Positions 27,201-35,918 of a stretch of DNA of 64,000 bases are shown here, piece after piece. Source of the stretch: Flavobacterium ammoniigenes (lineage in GTDB: Bacteria > Bacteroidota > Bacteroidia > Flavobacteriales > Flavobacteriaceae); NCBI RefSeq assembly GCF_020886055.1, contig NZ_AP025184.1:744001-808000 (forward strand), read 5' to 3'. Position numbers and translations under genes: made by a program. Each line of letters opens with the position of its first letter. The first letter of the stretch is position 1. The notes under the pieces were generated by a model. The model saw only the letters and a list, made by a program, of their open reading frames with translations. It was not told where the DNA came from and made no database searches.

Positions 27201-27521
27201 TGTTTAGTGTAATAGTTTTTTTCAATTAGTTGTATTTCTTCTGGTATGAAGAAAATAAAAAAGGAATGAATCAATCCTAAATAAGATTTGATCTATTGCT
27301 TTTGTTTTTTGGACAAAACCAAAAAATAATGTAATAATTAGATATAGAAATAAAAAGGGAGAATGATCCTGTTAAATAGGACATTCGAAGTATTTCACAA
27401 TAACTTACGAATCAATTTTTAATAATGATTACCAAACGATTAGTATCAAAATTATAAGGATGGCATGAGTTCAAATGACAAATGCACCATTGTTTAAAAC
27501 GAAGGTTTTGGAAATAGAGGA
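27201..27521 (-). other. Non-coding stretch: leader and promoter of the outer-membrane operon
   Basis: 321 bp with no credible gene. The right part (27447-27475) holds a consensus promoter reading leftwards, so about 240 nt of it should be transcribed as an untranslated leader. The leader contains a near-palindrome TCCTGTT-A-AATAGGA around 27369-27383 (one G-T wobble) and A/T-rich tracts. I recognise no known riboswitch or regulatory RNA in it. No strong terminator is seen for the gene ending at 27522. Confidence 0.6.
27447..27475 (-). promoter_or_regulatory. Promoter of the PAP2-like/outer-membrane operon
   Basis: On the minus strand: TTTG (27472-27475) and TAATTTTG (27447-27454), with 17 bp between 27455 and 27471. 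Both parts match the Bacteroidota promoter consensus. Confidence 0.65.
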
Positions 27522-28061
27522 TTAAATAAAATCCGGAGGGGAATAGGGTAAAGAAATATGGCCTGGATTCGTAAATTCAGTACCATAAGTAACAAAATGC
27601 TCAGATGAAGCCACGGCTTGAGTTGGCATAGGAATGCCTACTTCAGGATTATCAATATAATCTTTGATAAACGATTTCAATAGTTTTTTTACAGGAGAAT
27701 CTTTGGAAGATTCGGTATTGAATAATTGATTTTGAACAAGATCATTCAAATCTTTACTCACGGTATTTTCATCAGTGTTAGGCAAATAATACAAGCTCAA
27801 CACGTTATTTTTAATTTGCTTTTTAAAGATGTGGTAGCTTTTGTTATTAATGATCACATCTTCGTTTACATCTTCAAATTCGGTATCCTCAGCAAAAGAA
27901 TACAAAGAAGCATTCAAACGCAAAACTCGGAAATCAGTACGGCTTGTGTTTTCCATACGCGCTACCCATGCTTGCTGTTCTTTGTAAGCAAACATTACAT
28001 AATAACCTATCATGTTATAGAACAAGGTTACTACTAAAAAAAGGGTGGCTATTCTTTTCAT
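27522..28061 (-). CDS. Hypothetical membrane-anchored protein
   Basis: A 179-residue protein not assigned to a known family. One N-terminal hydrophobic segment (about residues 3-25, IATLFLVVTLFYNMIGYYV) would act as a signal anchor or signal peptide; the remainder is hydrophilic, acidic, and ends with an AVASSEHFVTYGTEF segment and a proline-rich tail. There are no cysteines. The ATG at 28059-28061 is preferred over a TTG two codons upstream. It diverges from the biotin operon. The segment order suggests a periplasm-facing protein; function is unknown. Confidence 0.65.
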   Translation of the reverse strand: MKRIATLFLVVTLFYNMIGYYVMFAYKEQQAWVARMENTSRTDFRVLRLNASLYSFAEDTEFEDVNEDVIINNKSYHIFKKQIKNNVLSLYYLPNTDENTVSKDLNDLVQNQLFNTESSKDSPVKKLLKSFIKDYIDNPEVGIPMPTQAVASSEHFVTYGTEFTNPGHISLPYSPPDFI

Positions 28062-28201
28062 TGGCAACGAAAATAGAAAACAATTCCATCATCAGCTTTG
28101 GTAAATTAAGTATTTTAACATTTTTTTAACAAAAGTTTATCTTTTGGTAAAACGAAAACAATTTCGATTTTTCAAGCATTCAAAAGACCAAAAATTTGCC
28201 T

Positions 28202-28209
28202 TATTTTTG
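28202..28209 (+). promoter_or_regulatory. Promoter -7 box close to the bioF start codon
   Basis: TATTTTTG, an exact TAnnTTTG match, ends six bases before the bioF ATG at 28216. Transcription would start at or next to the ATG. It also argues against the longer frame opening at 28144. Confidence 0.5.
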
Positions 28210-28215
28210 TGGGGT

Positions 28216-29361
28216 ATGAAAAAATTACCAGAAACCCTTTCCAACAAATTATCTGTTCGATTGCAAAATAATGCGCTACGACAGTTGCCAAAACCAACTG
28301 ACTTAGTTGATTTTGCTTCGAATGATTATTTGGGTTTTTCCAGTTCTGCTACAATTTTTGAAAATACGCATCAGTATTTAGTTGCCAATGATCAACTTCA
28401 AAATGGCGCAACAGGTTCGCGATTACTTTCGGGAAATCATTCCGTTTATCAAGCTGCCGAAGATTATATTGCTCCATTTCATCAAGCTGCTGCAGCATTG
28501 ATTTTCAATTCAGGTTACGATGCTAATGTAGGATTTTTCAGCGCAGTTCCTCAAAAAGGCGATTTGATTTTGTATGACGAATTGTGTCATGCCTCCATTC
28601 GGGACGGAATCCAATTGTCCAATGCTAAGGCCTATAAATTCCAACATAATGATTTGGAAGATGTAGAACGATTACTAGTTCGACATCCAAATACCACTAT
28701 TTATATTGTAACCGAATCGGTTTTTTCCATGGATGGCGACACGCCAAATTTGGAAGAATTAGTTCAATTGGCTGAAAAGCATCAGGCCTTTGTCGTAGTT
28801 GATGAGGCGCATGCTTTGGGTGTTTTAGGTGAAAAAGGCGAAGGCTTGGTACAAAGTGTACAACTTCAGGAAACTGTTTTTGCACGAATCATGACCTTTG
28901 GCAAAGGCTTAGGTTGCCATGGTGCGGCCATTTTAGGAAGCGAAGAATTAAAAAGTTATTTGGTCAATTTTGCCCGAAGTTTTATTTATACTACAGGTTT
29001 ATCGCCGCATTCGGTTGCCACTATTTTAACAGCCTATAATCATTTAGAAATAGCAAGTGAGGTCCAACAAAAATTAAAAAATAATATCGCTCATTTCAAT
29101 CAAGAAAAGAATCGATTGAGTTTGAAACCCTTGTTTGTTCGCAGTAAATCGGCTATTCAATCGGCGATTTTGCCAGGAAATGAAAGAGTCAAAAACATTG
29201 CTAATCAACTACAAGAAAAAGGATTTGATGTGAAAGCCATACTTTCGCCAACAGTCCCTGAAGGACAAGAGCGCTTGCGTTTTTGTTTGCACAGTTTTAA
29301 TTCAGAAAAAGAAATTACCGAGGTATTACAATTGTTGAGTACTTTTGTATTTGGGCACTGA
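28216..29361 (+). CDS. bioF: 8-Amino-7-oxononanoate synthase
   Basis: PLP enzyme joining pimeloyl-ACP (or -CoA) with alanine, first step of the conserved biotin ring pathway. With the ATG at 28216 it has 381 residues, the family's usual length. Features: FASNDYLGFS near the start, NGATGSRLLSGNH, DEAHALGVLGEKGEG (PLP Asp and His), and TFGKGLGCHGAA with the Schiff-base lysine near residue 233. The frame stays open for 24 codons upstream, but these precede the promoter box. bioD starts 14 bp downstream; the operon is bioF-bioD-bioA-ketosynthase. Confidence 0.95.
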   Translation: MKKLPETLSNKLSVRLQNNALRQLPKPTDLVDFASNDYLGFSSSATIFENTHQYLVANDQLQNGATGSRLLSGNHSVYQAAEDYIAPFHQAAAALIFNSGYDANVGFFSAVPQKGDLILYDELCHASIRDGIQLSNAKAYKFQHNDLEDVERLLVRHPNTTIYIVTESVFSMDGDTPNLEELVQLAEKHQAFVVVDEAHALGVLGEKGEGLVQSVQLQETVFARIMTFGKGLGCHGAAILGSEELKSYLVNFARSFIYTTGLSPHSVATILTAYNHLEIASEVQQKLKNNIAHFNQEKNRLSLKPLFVRSKSAIQSAILPGNERVKNIANQLQEKGFDVKAILSPTVPEGQERLRFCLHSFNSEKEITEVLQLLSTFVFGH

Positions 29362-29375
29362 TAAAGCGAAAAAAT

Positions 29376-29996
29376 ATGAAATTATTTATAACAGGTATTT
29401 CGACGGATGTGGGCAAAACAATCGCCTCGGCTATTATTGTAGAAGCACTTCAAGCCGATTATTGGAAACCCATTCAAGCGGGTGATTTGAACCATTCGGA
29501 TACTCATAAAGTACAATCTTTAGTATCTAATTCACAGTCGCATTTTCATTCGAATAGTTATGCGCTCCAAACTCCGGCAAGTCCGCATTTGGCTGCAGCC
29601 ATAGATGGCCTTACTATAGCAATGAATCAAATTCAAGAACCGAAAACGAATAATCATTTGGTTGTTGAAGGAGCGGGAGGGATTTTGGTTCCCTTGAATG
29701 AAACCCAATCGGTAGTAGATTTGATTCAGCCCGATTACAAAGTGATTGTCGTTTCGCGTCATTATTTAGGAAGTATCAATCATACCTTATTGACTATTGA
29801 AGCCTTGAAAAATAGACAAATACAAGTTGCAGGAATTATTTTTTCTGGAGATGAAAATACAAGTTCTGAATCTATAATTTTAAGCAGAACGGCTGTTCCG
29901 TTTTTGGGCAGAATTGCTCAAGAACCCTATTTTGACACCAATGTCATTTTAGAATATGCTGAATTGTTCAGAGAAAACCTGTTGAAAATCCAATAG
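29376..29996 (+). CDS. bioD: Dethiobiotin synthetase
   Basis: ATP-dependent carboxylase closing the ureido ring of dethiobiotin. The 206-residue protein starts with FITGISTDVGKTIAS, a P-loop in the GTDxGKT form of the family, and contains VVEGAGGILVPLNE near residue 95. It sits between bioF (14 bp) and bioA (12 bp). Length is slightly short of the E. coli enzyme (about 225), mainly in the C-terminal part. Confidence 0.95.
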   Translation: MKLFITGISTDVGKTIASAIIVEALQADYWKPIQAGDLNHSDTHKVQSLVSNSQSHFHSNSYALQTPASPHLAAAIDGLTIAMNQIQEPKTNNHLVVEGAGGILVPLNETQSVVDLIQPDYKVIVVSRHYLGSINHTLLTIEALKNRQIQVAGIIFSGDENTSSESIILSRTAVPFLGRIAQEPYFDTNVILEYAELFRENLLKIQ

Positions 29997-30008
29997 AAAA
30001 ATTAATTT

Positions 30009-31280
30009 ATGAGCTTAACCGAAAAAGACAGTCAGTACCTTTGGCATCCGTATACCCAGCATAAGACCGCTTCGGCTCCTATTGCCATTACCAAAGGGAA
30101 AGGGGCATTATTGTGGGATGAAAATGGGAAAGAATATATTGATGCAATTGCCTCATGGTGGGTCAATCCGTACGGTCATTCCAACACTTTTATTGCCGAT
30201 GCGATTTACAAACAACTGACGACTTTAGAACACGTCCTTTTTGGCGGATTTACACACGAACCAGCGGTTAAAGTTGCTGAAAAATTACTAGCGATTTTAC
30301 CCCAAAACCAACAAAAATTATTCTTTTCAGACAACGGATCGACGGCAGTTGAAATTGCCATTAAGGTTGCGTTGCAGTATTTTTTTAATAAAGGAGAAAA
30401 GCGAACTACGATTATTGCTTTTGAAAATGCCTTTCATGGAGACACCTTTGCGGCGATGGCGGCGAGTGGTATTTCTCTATTTACCGATGCGTTTCAAGGC
30501 ATGTTTATCGACGTGGTACGAATTCCGGTTCCTGTTGTTGGACAAGAACAAGCCAGTTGTGATGCTTTGGCGAAAGCCCTAAAAAATCATAAATGTGCCG
30601 GATTTATTTTTGAACCTTTGGTACAAGGCGCAGCAGGAATGGTCATGTATGAACCAGTTGCTTTGGATACTTTAATTCGAATGTGTAAAGCCAATAATGT
30701 GCTTACCATAGCTGACGAAGTCATGACAGGTTTTGGAAAAACAGGAAAAACCTTTGCTTCGGATTATTTGGTGGAGCAACCCGATATGATGTGTTTGTCC
30801 AAAGCCTTAACGGGTGGCACCATTCCGATGGCGATTACGACTTTTACGCAAGATATTTTCGATGCCTTTTATGATGATGACATTAACAAAGCTTTGTTTC
30901 ATGGCCATACATTTACGGCCAATCCAACCGGTTGTGCAGCCGCATTGGCGAGTATAGAATTATTGCAAACTCCGGATATGCAAGCCAATATTGAAAGAGT
31001 CAACGCTAAGCATTTGGCTTTTGAACAACGAGTGCAATCACATCCTAATGTGGTAACAACTCGAGTCCTTGGGGTTATTTTTGCTTTAGAAATCAAGACC
31101 GAATCAGCGGCAAGTTATTATGGAAATTTGCGTAATAAACTGTATAATTTTTTCATTGAAAACGGGGTGATATTACGCCCAGTAGGCAATATTGTATACA
31201 TCTTGCCACCCTATGTAATTACAGATGAACAACTAGAAAAAGTGTATCAAGTGGTGGAAAGTGCTCTTGAAATAGTGTAA
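30009..31280 (+). CDS. bioA: Adenosylmethionine-8-amino-7-oxononanoate aminotransferase
   Basis: PLP aminotransferase that uses S-adenosylmethionine as amino donor to make 7,8-diaminononanoate. The 423-residue protein shows LWHPYTQHKTAS at the start (typical of BioA), ASWWVNPYGHSN, the PLP-binding DEVMTGFGKTGKTFA, and the lysine in CLSKALTGGTIPMA near residue 265, then HGHTFTANPTGCAAA. Its stop is two bases before the ketosynthase start codon, so the two genes are co-transcribed. Confidence 0.96.
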   Translation: MSLTEKDSQYLWHPYTQHKTASAPIAITKGKGALLWDENGKEYIDAIASWWVNPYGHSNTFIADAIYKQLTTLEHVLFGGFTHEPAVKVAEKLLAILPQNQQKLFFSDNGSTAVEIAIKVALQYFFNKGEKRTTIIAFENAFHGDTFAAMAASGISLFTDAFQGMFIDVVRIPVPVVGQEQASCDALAKALKNHKCAGFIFEPLVQGAAGMVMYEPVALDTLIRMCKANNVLTIADEVMTGFGKTGKTFASDYLVEQPDMMCLSKALTGGTIPMAITTFTQDIFDAFYDDDINKALFHGHTFTANPTGCAAALASIELLQTPDMQANIERVNAKHLAFEQRVQSHPNVVTTRVLGVIFALEIKTESAASYYGNLRNKLYNFFIENGVILRPVGNIVYILPPYVITDEQLEKVYQVVESALEIV

Positions 31281-31282
31281 TT

Positions 31283-32455
31283 TTGCCAAAAAATAATCCT
31301 TTGCCACAAACGATCTCCATAACAGCTATTGCATCTATTTCTCCTTTGGGGAATGATTCCGAAACTATTTGGAACAACTACCAAAATCCCAATCCGTGTT
31401 TTGAAAGTAGGTTATTGGATCAAAAAGAGACTTGGGTAGGTGCTTTAGACGAGAATTCACAAGCACAAGTTGCGGCTTTAAGAGCATCGGACAGTAAATA
31501 CAATTCTTTAGACCCTTCGGTTTTATATGCCATGCTGGCTTCGCGACAAGCAATAGCCAAAGCGGCTTGGTCCAAAAACGATTCTTTCGGAATTAATATA
31601 GGTTCGTCTCGTGGGGCGACCGATTTATTTGAACAGCATTTTGAAGAATATCTTACCACAGGGAAAGCCCAAACCTTGGCTTCTCCCACTACCACTTTAG
31701 GAAATATTTCCTCTTGGGTAGCACACGATTTACAGACAGAAGGGCCAGAAATTTCCCATTCAATAACTTGTTCTACTGCATTACATGCAGTCTTGAACGG
31801 TGTGGCTTGGTTGCGTTCGGGAATGGCAGATAAATTTTTGGTTGGAGGAAGTGAAGCGCCTTTGACCGACTTTACGATTGCTCAAATGCGTGCGTTAAAA
31901 ATTTATTCTCGAAGCGAAGAAGATTACCCGAATCGCGCTTTGGATTTGGAAAAAAAACAAAATACGTTGATTTTGGGCGAAGGTGCTGGGGTATGTTGTT
32001 TGGAAATTGGTAAAAAAGAAAACGCTTTGGCTTTCATAGAAGGCATTGGGTATGCAACCGAAATTTTAGAACACAATATTTCTATTTCTGCAGAGGCCGA
32101 TTGTTTCCAAAAGTCCATGAGAATGGCGTTAGCTAATACCGACTTATCCGAGGTAGACGTAATTGTCATGCACGCGCCAGGAACAATTAAAGGCGATTTG
32201 ACCGAATACAAAGCCATTGAAAAAGTTTTTGGTTCCCAACTTCCTTTATTGACGACCAACAAATGGAAAATAGGACATACTTTTGGCGCTTCAGGGATTT
32301 TGAGTTTGGAGTTGGCAATCTTAATGCTACAACACAATCAATTTGTAGGCGTTCCTTTTGCGAAAGCACAAAATGCAAAACAACCCATTCGAAAAGTATT
32401 GGTGAATGCAGTTGGTTTTGGTGGTAATGCCGTGAGTATTTTGTTAGCTATTTAA
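31283..32455 (+). CDS. Beta-ketoacyl-ACP-synthase-like protein in the biotin operon
   Basis: A 390-residue FabB/FabF-type ketosynthase. The catalytic triad region is visible: Cys in HSITCSTALHAVL (about residue 164), His in VMHAPGTIKGDLTEYKAI, and the Lys/His pair in NKWKIGHTFGASG. It is the fourth gene of the bio operon, two bases after bioA; the start is a TTG at 31283 (another TTG at 31301 is in frame), as no ATG fits. No ACP, FabG or BioC gene is beside it. A role in building the pimeloyl chain is inferred from position; ordinary fatty-acid or polyketide elongation cannot be excluded. The sequence is more divergent than housekeeping FabF. The end overlaps recX by 12 bp. Confidence 0.85.
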   Translation: MPKNNPLPQTISITAIASISPLGNDSETIWNNYQNPNPCFESRLLDQKETWVGALDENSQAQVAALRASDSKYNSLDPSVLYAMLASRQAIAKAAWSKNDSFGINIGSSRGATDLFEQHFEEYLTTGKAQTLASPTTTLGNISSWVAHDLQTEGPEISHSITCSTALHAVLNGVAWLRSGMADKFLVGGSEAPLTDFTIAQMRALKIYSRSEEDYPNRALDLEKKQNTLILGEGAGVCCLEIGKKENALAFIEGIGYATEILEHNISISAEADCFQKSMRMALANTDLSEVDVIVMHAPGTIKGDLTEYKAIEKVFGSQLPLLTTNKWKIGHTFGASGILSLELAILMLQHNQFVGVPFAKAQNAKQPIRKVLVNAVGFGGNAVSILLAI

Positions 32456-32923
32456 TTGGGCTTCTAAATCCTTTACTTTTTCATACACCAAATTACTTTC
32501 GTAGCCTTTTCGCAATAAGAAATCACAACATTTTTTGCGTTTTTTAAGTCCGTTAGCTTCTTTGATGGAATGCCAATTTCGTTTGGCTAAAGCATTGAAA
32601 TTGGTTTCGTATTCTTCAGCTGTAATTTCTTTGAGGGCCAAATTGATGTTGTAGGTGGAGATGTTTCTGAATTTCAATTCGTTAACGATTCGCACTTTAC
32701 CCCAGAATTTAATTCGGTGTTTTCCACGGGCAAAACTACAAGCAAACCGACTTTCATTCAAGTAATTTTCCTGAATTAAATGCGCCAGAATTTCGTCAAT
32801 TTCATTCGAATCCATTTTCATAGCACGGAGTTTTTGTTCCACTTCGTTGTGGCATCGCTCCTGGTAGGCGCAAAAATGTTCTATTTTGTGAATCGCTTCT
32901 TTAACGGAATTGACTTCGCTCAT
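32444..32923 (-). CDS. recX: Regulatory protein RecX
   Basis: A 159-residue all-helical RecA modulator. The order of three-helix repeats is recognisable: KIEHFCAYQERCHNEVEQKL, then LIQENYLNESRFACSFARGKHRIKFWGK, the most conserved part of RecX, and a C-terminal KKRKKCCDFLLRKGYESNLVYEKV repeat. The ATG at 32921-32923 is chosen over a GTG six codons upstream. It converges on the ketosynthase gene with a 12-bp overlap of coding ends, and recA is not nearby. Confidence 0.9.
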   Translation of the reverse strand: MSEVNSVKEAIHKIEHFCAYQERCHNEVEQKLRAMKMDSNEIDEILAHLIQENYLNESRFACSFARGKHRIKFWGKVRIVNELKFRNISTYNINLALKEITAEEYETNFNALAKRNWHSIKEANGLKKRKKCCDFLLRKGYESNLVYEKVKDLEAQLNS

Positions 32924-33010
32924 TGGGGTGTTTTTATACACGAAAAGTAAGTAATTTTTTTGGATTGCGCTATTTTGGCTTTCCCAAAACCTATTAATTG
33001 GACTATTAAA

Positions 33011-33036
33011 TTGTATTCTTTTTTAAATTATATTTG
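33011..33036 (+). promoter_or_regulatory. Promoter of the delta-60 repeat protein gene
   Basis: TATATTTG at 33029-33036 is an exact -7 match. A TTG at 33011-33013 is 15 bp upstream, a little close for the -33 element. The leader is about 50 nt. Confidence 0.5.
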
Positions 33037-33088
33037 TACTAACTAGTTGATTGTATACATTATATCATAATTTAAAGCGCCCCCCTTT

Positions 33089-35863
33089 ATGTTATACTTT
33101 TCTCAAATCAAACCACAAGCATGGGTTGCCTGTGCGCTACTCTTCTTTCTTTCTTTTTTTGGCTATAGCCAAAAAGTCCAGGTGGATCCTAATTTTAATA
33201 CGTTTGACAAAGGCCTTTCAGGTTCTGGTTTTGACAAAGAGGTAGATAAAATTATCTCATTGCCCGATGGAGGTTATATCGCCTTTGGGAGTTTTACTCA
33301 ATTCAATGGGATTCCGGTTAACGGTTTTGTTAAGCTTACCGCTAAAGGAGAGTTGGACTTGAGTTTTAACACTAATCAATCTGGACCAGATAATACGGTG
33401 AAAGATGTCGTTGTGTTACCAGACAGGAAACTTCTAGTGACCGGCAATTTTGTCAAATATAATGGAGTTACGGTGAATCGTTTGATCCGGTTGAATTTTG
33501 ACGGAACCTTAGATACTTCTTTTGCATTGGGCACAGGATTTAATTTTACTGTGTATTCTATAGCAGTACAGCCGGACGGCAAAATTTTGGCAGCAGGAAG
33601 TTTTAGTAAATACAATGGACTAGCTGTAAATAAAGTCATTCGTTTGTATCCAAATGGAGATTTGGATAGTAGTTTTGCCATTGGAACGAATCCTAATGAC
33701 ACGCCTAATTTGTTGTTGCTACAAACCGATGGGAAAGTTTTGGTAGGTGGCGATTTTACCACCTTTGACGGAAAAGCATCCAGTAAATTAATTCGATTAA
33801 ATTTGAATGGATCAGTAGATAGTAGTTTTTCCATTGGAACGGGTTTTAGTAGTCCTATTTATGCCATGGCATTACAAAAGGATGGAAAAATTGTAATTGG
33901 AGGTTCATTTTCTACTTTTAACGGGCAATCCATTAAACGAATTGTGCGACTAAATACGAATGGAAGTCAAGATAGTTCGTTTATTTCTGGGACTGGTTTT
34001 AGTAATGGAACGGTACGTTCTATAGTTATTCAAACCAATGGGAAAATGCTTGTTGGCGGATCTTTTTCAGGTAATTATAATGGTACTATTGTAAAAAGAA
34101 TGATTCAAATTTTACCCAATGGGAATTACGACTCCACGTTTTCAATACTACCTAATGGACAGCTCAATAGTATTAGTTTGTTTCAAGGAGGAGCGATCAT
34201 TGGAGGAGATTTTAATTTGGTTTCTGAAATCCAAAAGAATCGAATGGCTAAATTGTTGTTTTGCCAAGAAGAAACAATTTGGAATGGGACTTCTTGGAGT
34301 AATGGATTGCCCACAGCAGAAAAAGCGATTGTTTTTACTGCGAATTATGACCTGCTACAAGACACTAAAGCCTGTACATGTTCGCTAAATTTAGGGGTAA
34401 CTGTAAAAGTTGCAACGGGAGTCACATTGGAATTGGGGTCCAATTATTCTGGAAGCGGCAATTTGATTTTTGAGAATAGTTCTTCCTTTTATCAAACGGA
34501 CGATTCCGTAGTGAATACTGGCAATATTCAATTCAAACGAAAAACTTCACCGGTCACTACTTTAGATTATACGTATTGGGCCTCACCAGTGGTAGGCCAA
34601 CAATTGCAATTACTTTCTCCCAATTCACCGATGGCAACTTTTTATTCTTTTAATACCTATTTGAATAACTGGAATAATGAACAAAGTACTACTACGATGG
34701 ATTTAGGTAAGGGTTATATTTTTCAAGCACCTTCCAATTTTTCAGCAACCATACCCTCTATTTTCGAAGCGGTATTTTCTGGTGTTCCCAATAATGGTTT
34801 GATTTCATTGCCAATAGAAAAATCGACGAATCCAATATTAATTGGCAATCCGTATCCATCAGCTCTAGATGCTAACGCCTTTATTTTGGAAAACCAAAAG
34901 CTGTTGCAGGGGAGTTTGTATTTTTGGACTCACAATACATCTAGTGAAAAGGGCCAGTATATGTCCGATGATTATGCGGTCTATACTCTTTTTGGTGGAG
35001 TAGGTACTGCGGCTAAAAATAACGGAATAAATAACTCCATCCCGACTGGTAAAATTGCATCAGGACAAGCTTTTTTTGCATTGGGAGCCAATGAACAAGG
35101 GTCTGTTGTATTTAAAAATGCCATGCGAATTAAAGGGAACAATAATCAATTCTTTAAAAACGAGAATTCTTTGAAAACGGCACCAACTTCTACCTTTGAA
35201 AAACACCGCATTTGGCTCAACCTATCCAATTCAAAAGGACTTTTTAAACAAACTCTGTTGGGGTATGCTTCGGGAGCAACCAATGGTCAAGATCTACTGT
35301 TTGACGGAATTTCTTTAGACAGTAATGAAGAATTGGATTTTTATAGTGTAAATGCAACATTCAAAAACAGTATTCAAGCCAGGGCCTTGCCCTTTGATGA
35401 TTCGGATTTTATTCCAATTGGTTTTAGAGTCAAACAAGAAGGTAATTACACTATTAGTTTAGACGATTTGGACGGATTGTTTACGGATCAAACTATTTAT
35501 GTAGAAGACCAAAAGGAAACTAAAATTCAGAACCTAAAAAAAGGCGGCTATACCTTTACTACTTCAAAAGGTACATTTGACAATCGATTGGTGTTGCGTT
35601 TTAAAAATCCAAATGAAGTTGCTGAAAAAATAACAGCTGCGGTACAAGTTGTAACATCAAATAATCAAATTCAGATCAGTACTACGAAAGATAAAATCAG
35701 TTCCGTTGCTTTGTTTTCAATCGACGGAAAACAATTGTTTCAAGCAAGGCAATTGAATACAAAAACACATTCAATTGAAGCGGCGCTTTGGAAATCGAAA
35801 GTCATTATCATTCAAATCACTTTGGAAACCGGAGAGAAAATAAGCCGTAAATTATTATTTTAA
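33089..35863 (+). CDS. Secreted delta-60-repeat (DUF5122) protein with T9SS sorting domain
   Basis: A 924-residue secreted protein. The signal peptide ends FFGYSQ (near residue 28). Residues about 50-385 contain six clear and one partial repeat of 40-45 residues with the pattern DGKILVGGSF, NG..., IRLN.NG..D.SF, the delta-60 (DUF5122) repeat; seven would make a seven-bladed beta-propeller (inference). The middle part (about 390-850) is a beta-rich region of the kind common in Flavobacterium surface proteins. The C-terminal 75 residues end with SVALFSIDGKQLFQ and KISRKLLF, a type-A T9SS sorting domain, so the protein is predicted to be secreted and anchored at the surface. No enzyme motif is visible. 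Confidence 0.85.
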   Translation: MLYFSQIKPQAWVACALLFFLSFFGYSQKVQVDPNFNTFDKGLSGSGFDKEVDKIISLPDGGYIAFGSFTQFNGIPVNGFVKLTAKGELDLSFNTNQSGPDNTVKDVVVLPDRKLLVTGNFVKYNGVTVNRLIRLNFDGTLDTSFALGTGFNFTVYSIAVQPDGKILAAGSFSKYNGLAVNKVIRLYPNGDLDSSFAIGTNPNDTPNLLLLQTDGKVLVGGDFTTFDGKASSKLIRLNLNGSVDSSFSIGTGFSSPIYAMALQKDGKIVIGGSFSTFNGQSIKRIVRLNTNGSQDSSFISGTGFSNGTVRSIVIQTNGKMLVGGSFSGNYNGTIVKRMIQILPNGNYDSTFSILPNGQLNSISLFQGGAIIGGDFNLVSEIQKNRMAKLLFCQEETIWNGTSWSNGLPTAEKAIVFTANYDLLQDTKACTCSLNLGVTVKVATGVTLELGSNYSGSGNLIFENSSSFYQTDDSVVNTGNIQFKRKTSPVTTLDYTYWASPVVGQQLQLLSPNSPMATFYSFNTYLNNWNNEQSTTTMDLGKGYIFQAPSNFSATIPSIFEAVFSGVPNNGLISLPIEKSTNPILIGNPYPSALDANAFILENQKLLQGSLYFWTHNTSSEKGQYMSDDYAVYTLFGGVGTAAKNNGINNSIPTGKIASGQAFFALGANEQGSVVFKNAMRIKGNNNQFFKNENSLKTAPTSTFEKHRIWLNLSNSKGLFKQTLLGYASGATNGQDLLFDGISLDSNEELDFYSVNATFKNSIQARALPFDDSDFIPIGFRVKQEGNYTISLDDLDGLFTDQTIYVEDQKETKIQNLKKGGYTFTTSKGTFDNRLVLRFKNPNEVAEKITAAVQVVTSNNQIQISTTKDKISSVALFSIDGKQLFQARQLNTKTHSIEAALWKSKVIIIQITLETGEKISRKLLF

Positions 35864-35865
35864 AT

Positions 35866-35903
35866 AAAAAAGCTTCCAGTCTATTCAGACTGGAAGCTTT
35901 TTT
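35866..35903 (+). terminator. Bidirectional terminator between the delta-60 gene and bioB
   Basis: A perfect 17-bp stem (35866-35882 with 35887-35903) with a 4-nt loop, bounded by an A-run and a T-run. It serves both convergent genes. Confidence 0.9.
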
Positions 35904-35918
35904 TATGGGATTGAATTT

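Noticed and set aside
28083..28215. A possible BirA operator upstream of bioF (GTTTA...TAAAAC half-symmetry)
   Set aside because: The symmetry is only partial and such AT-rich half-sites are common in this sequence; no matching site is found before bioB.
33240..34260. A tandem repeat array that could be a CRISPR or a mobile repeat
   Set aside because: The period of about 130 bp follows the protein delta-60 repeats in frame and the DNA copies are diverged, so it is a coding repeat.
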